Both the position numbers and the translations under genes were made by a program. A DNA stretch of 7,271 bases from Candidatus Cloacimonadota bacterium (lineage in GTDB: Bacteria > Cloacimonadota > Cloacimonadia > Cloacimonadales > TCS61): assembly GCA_014382915.1 (NCBI GenBank), contig JACNIV010000030.1, positions 1-7,271 of the forward strand. Direction: 5' to 3'. Shown one piece after another: positions 5,673 to 7,271 of the stretch; the stretch's first letter is position 1; every line of letters begins with the position of its first letter. A model generated the notes under the pieces. It saw only the letters and a program-made list of their open reading frames with translations. It ran no database searches and was not told the origin of the DNA.

Positions 5673-7031
5673 CTATTTCAATAACAGCATCTTCTTTAAT
5701 TCAACAAAGCTCTCCGTCTGTAATTTATAGAAATAAACACCTGAGCTGAAATTTTCTGCATTCCACAGATAATCATGTTTACCGGAATTAAATCTTTGAG
5801 ACTCGATGATCTGTCCTTTTAGATTGAATATGTAAAGAACTCCAGTTTCATTTTCCTTAATGTCGAATTGGATGTTTGTTAATGGGTTAAATGGATTAGG
5901 ATGGTTACCATACAATATTGTTTCACTTGGGTGATCAGGTGTATTATTCTCTTCTTCTGGAATTGATAAAGAAATAGGTCCATAATTTTCCGTTTCTCCA
6001 CTACCCGATACACTCTCCAGCCAATACCAGTAGGTGCTATTTTCCAAAACCGGGTATTGATCCTGGAAAGAATAATCTGTAGGTTCAGTTGTAGTTCCTG
6101 CACCCGGTATAAGCCCGGAATTATTAAGACAAATAGATGTATTATTTTCAAGTGCTGTTTCACTTTCTCCACGGTAGACATTCCAACCCAGATTATTAGT
6201 TTCGGATTGAGTAGTCCAACACAAGTTTGAACTACCATTTGAATAATCAGCAGTAAATGAAGAAAGTGTTACAGGAAGGGGTGAATCACACACTATCCAA
6301 TCTGGTAAACCAACAAGTGTTCCATCATTATTGCCTTTTGAATCAAAAGCTGTTACTCCTCCATTCTCATTCAATTTCCAATATCCCACAAGTCCTTGTT
6401 CATTTCCGGTTAATTCATTATACATATTGTTTTGAATTTCTGTTTGTGTGCGAACATCATCCCATATACGAATCTCATCAATGCTTACATTCATGTACAT
6501 CCCACCAATCCAATATTCATATGCAAAGTATAAATTCTGATTTGGGTTTCCTACTGTTCCATTAGTACTGCCGTATTGAGTTCCAGCAGCTAAATTCCCA
6601 TTTACATAAATATATGAATTCGTACCTGTATATACACCAGCTAAATGAACCCATACATTCTTTTGTATACTTGCATCTGTCTGGAACCCAAGTGAATTTC
6701 CATCTGTATCCGCTACTGCAAAGTACGCTTTATCATTTTCGACAGTTGTATTTCCAATTCGAAAGAAAAAGCCATAATATGGACTACCACTATTCCATTT
6801 CCAATGAGCAATCCAGCTTCGATCACCTCCCCATTCATCTGGCATTTTTATCCAACCCTCAACAGTGAAACTATCACCATAATTAATATTGGCGTCACCA
6901 CAATTTACAAGATCACTTATTCCATCGAAATAAAGACAATAATTAGTTGCAAAGAGACCTTGTACAATGATTAGAAATAAAACAAAAAAACACAATTTAA
7001 CTTTCATTTTTCCTCCTAATACGTTTTTCAT
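5673..7031 (-). CDS. Secreted LamG-like domain protein with C-terminal sorting (Por/FlgD-like) tail
   Basis: A 452-residue exported protein, probably a cell-surface or secreted carbohydrate- or matrix-binding protein; no catalytic motif is seen. Lys residues followed by the hydrophobic stretch LCFFVLFLIIVQGLFA (~13-28) form a signal peptide. Residues ~30-235 are a LamG/concanavalin-like beta sandwich: YCLYFDGISDLVNCG, FTVEGWIK, WVHLAGVYTG, IYVNG, IDEIRIWDDVRT and GLVGYWKLNE are its usual strands. Residues ~252-357, starting LPVTLSSFTADY with CWTTQSETNNLGWNVYRG, are fibronectin-type-III-like. Residues ~372-452, NHPNPFNPLTNIQFDI...GVYFYKLQTESFVELKKMLLLK, match the C-terminal tail of type IX secretion cargo or FlgD-like Ig domains. 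Two starts are plausible: ATG 7031 (AAGGAG, 7-nt spacing, overlapping the upstream frame by ATGA) and ATG 7007 (AGGAGG, 4-nt spacing, giving a shorter signal peptide). The longer form is listed. Ligand unknown. It converges on the chaperone cluster and is not functionally linked to it. Confidence 0.92.
   Translation of the reverse strand: MKNVLGGKMKVKLCFFVLFLIIVQGLFATNYCLYFDGISDLVNCGDANINYGDSFTVEGWIKMPDEWGGDRSWIAHWKWNSGSPYYGFFFRIGNTTVENDKAYFAVADTDGNSLGFQTDASIQKNVWVHLAGVYTGTNSYIYVNGNLAAGTQYGSTNGTVGNPNQNLYFAYEYWIGGMYMNVSIDEIRIWDDVRTQTEIQNNMYNELTGNEQGLVGYWKLNENGGVTAFDSKGNNDGTLVGLPDWIVCDSPLPVTLSSFTADYSNGSSNLCWTTQSETNNLGWNVYRGESETALENNTSICLNNSGLIPGAGTTTEPTDYSFQDQYPVLENSTYWYWLESVSGSGETENYGPISLSIPEEENNTPDHPSETILYGNHPNPFNPLTNIQFDIKENETGVLYIFNLKGQIIESQRFNSGKHDYLWNAENFSSGVYFYKLQTESFVELKKMLLLK
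7012..7017 (-). promoter_or_regulatory. Alternative Shine-Dalgarno AGGAGG for the internal start at 7007
   Basis: AGGAGG on the - strand sits 4 nt before the in-frame ATG at 7007, eight codons inside the longer reading frame. A second site, AAGGAG at 7039-7044, serves ATG 7031 with a 7-nt gap. Both are credible, so the true start is undecided; either leaves a complete signal peptide. Confidence 0.55.
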
Positions 7032-7271
7032 TTTTTTTCTCCTTCATTTAATAAACCGTAAAGAATACATTTGGGATATTTGAATAAGTACGTTTCAATA
7101 TCACTCAGTAATGATTTTTTTTTAAGGTGAACGCCAAATTGGTATGCAGAATCATAACTTTTAATTTTTCTTTCATTGAATTTTGAAAAACTATTATTTT
7201 CATTATTATTGAATTTATGGCAGTGTAAACTTAACTGTGTCTGAGAAGGCACATAAAGTTGTTTGACAAAA
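7028..7271 (-). CDS. Unrecognised open frame, 5' end outside the window (possible partial gene)
   Basis: Reading leftwards from the window edge, the frame is open with no stop for ~80 codons and ends at a TGA overlapping the ATG of the secreted-protein gene (ATGA). The visible piece is rich in Asn, Lys and Ser at its start and ends with a more protein-like stretch, YDSAYQFGVHLKKK then SDIETYLFKYPKCILYGLL. A GTG at 7252 could be a start but has no convincing ribosome-binding site, so an upstream start outside the window is more likely if the gene is real. I recognise no family. The alternative is that this is an AT-rich 5' leader of the secreted-protein gene that happens to be open. Confidence 0.4.
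   Translation of the reverse strand, partial: FVKQLYVPSQTQLSLHCHKFNNNENNSFSKFNERKIKSYDSAYQFGVHLKKKSLLSDIETYLFKYPKCILYGLLNEGEKK

Noticed and set aside
6257..6868. Two + strand frames of 102 and 84 residues opposite the secreted-protein gene
   Set aside because: Antisense shadows rich in His, Ser and Leu with no start signals; the - strand protein has clear domain motifs throughout.
7080..7271. Promoter for the secreted-protein gene in the AT-rich upstream stretch
   Set aside because: Several loose -35-like hexamers exist (for example TTGAAA and TTTACA on the - strand), but none has a good partner at proper spacing in such AT-rich sequence.

Overview
The window looks like a chromosomal housekeeping locus from a bacterium of the FCB group. 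The best guess is a Cloacimonadota-like or related lineage. That placement is an inference: the last large gene has the LamG / 'LPVTLSSFTA' fibronectin-like / 'NHPNPFNPLTNIQF' tail layout typical of secreted proteins in that part of the tree, and coding composition is moderately AT-rich with Lys/Glu/Ile-rich proteins. No rRNA, tRNA, CRISPR array, transposase or phage gene is visible.

Positions 1-4922 on the + strand hold a chaperone and RNA-maturation cluster. It opens inside dnaK (N-terminal ~170 residues missing), then a 152-nt spacer with two tandem hairpin repeats, then complete dnaJ with J domain and four zinc motifs. rsmE (16S rRNA m3U1498 methyltransferase) and a class II CCA-adding-type nucleotidyltransferase follow, separated by 1 nt. 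A small Lys-rich helical protein (4932-5324) follows, its Shine-Dalgarno overlapping the nucleotidyltransferase stop. dnaK-dnaJ followed by rsmE is a familiar heat-shock arrangement; prmA, often between dnaJ and rsmE, is absent here. Together these genes serve protein folding, ribosome modification and tRNA 3'-end maturation.

Positions 5325-5672 are a gene-free convergent junction packed with inverted repeats: a GC-rich hairpin, a nested 9-bp pairing, a long-range 20-bp imperfect inverted repeat, and two ~54-nt hairpins. The last two resemble the dnaK-dnaJ spacer hairpins in arm sequence (AACYTTGAAAARGTT-like), arm length, loop length and part of the loop sequence. I read all four as one dispersed, REP/MITE-like hairpin family. 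This is the most interesting signal in the window.

Positions 5673-7031 on the - strand encode a secreted protein: signal peptide, LamG-like domain, fibronectin-like domain and a C-terminal sorting/FlgD-like tail. Upstream of it (7028-7271, - strand) is the 3' end of an open frame that reaches the window edge and overlaps the secreted-protein start by ATGA. It may be a real partial gene, but I do not recognise it.
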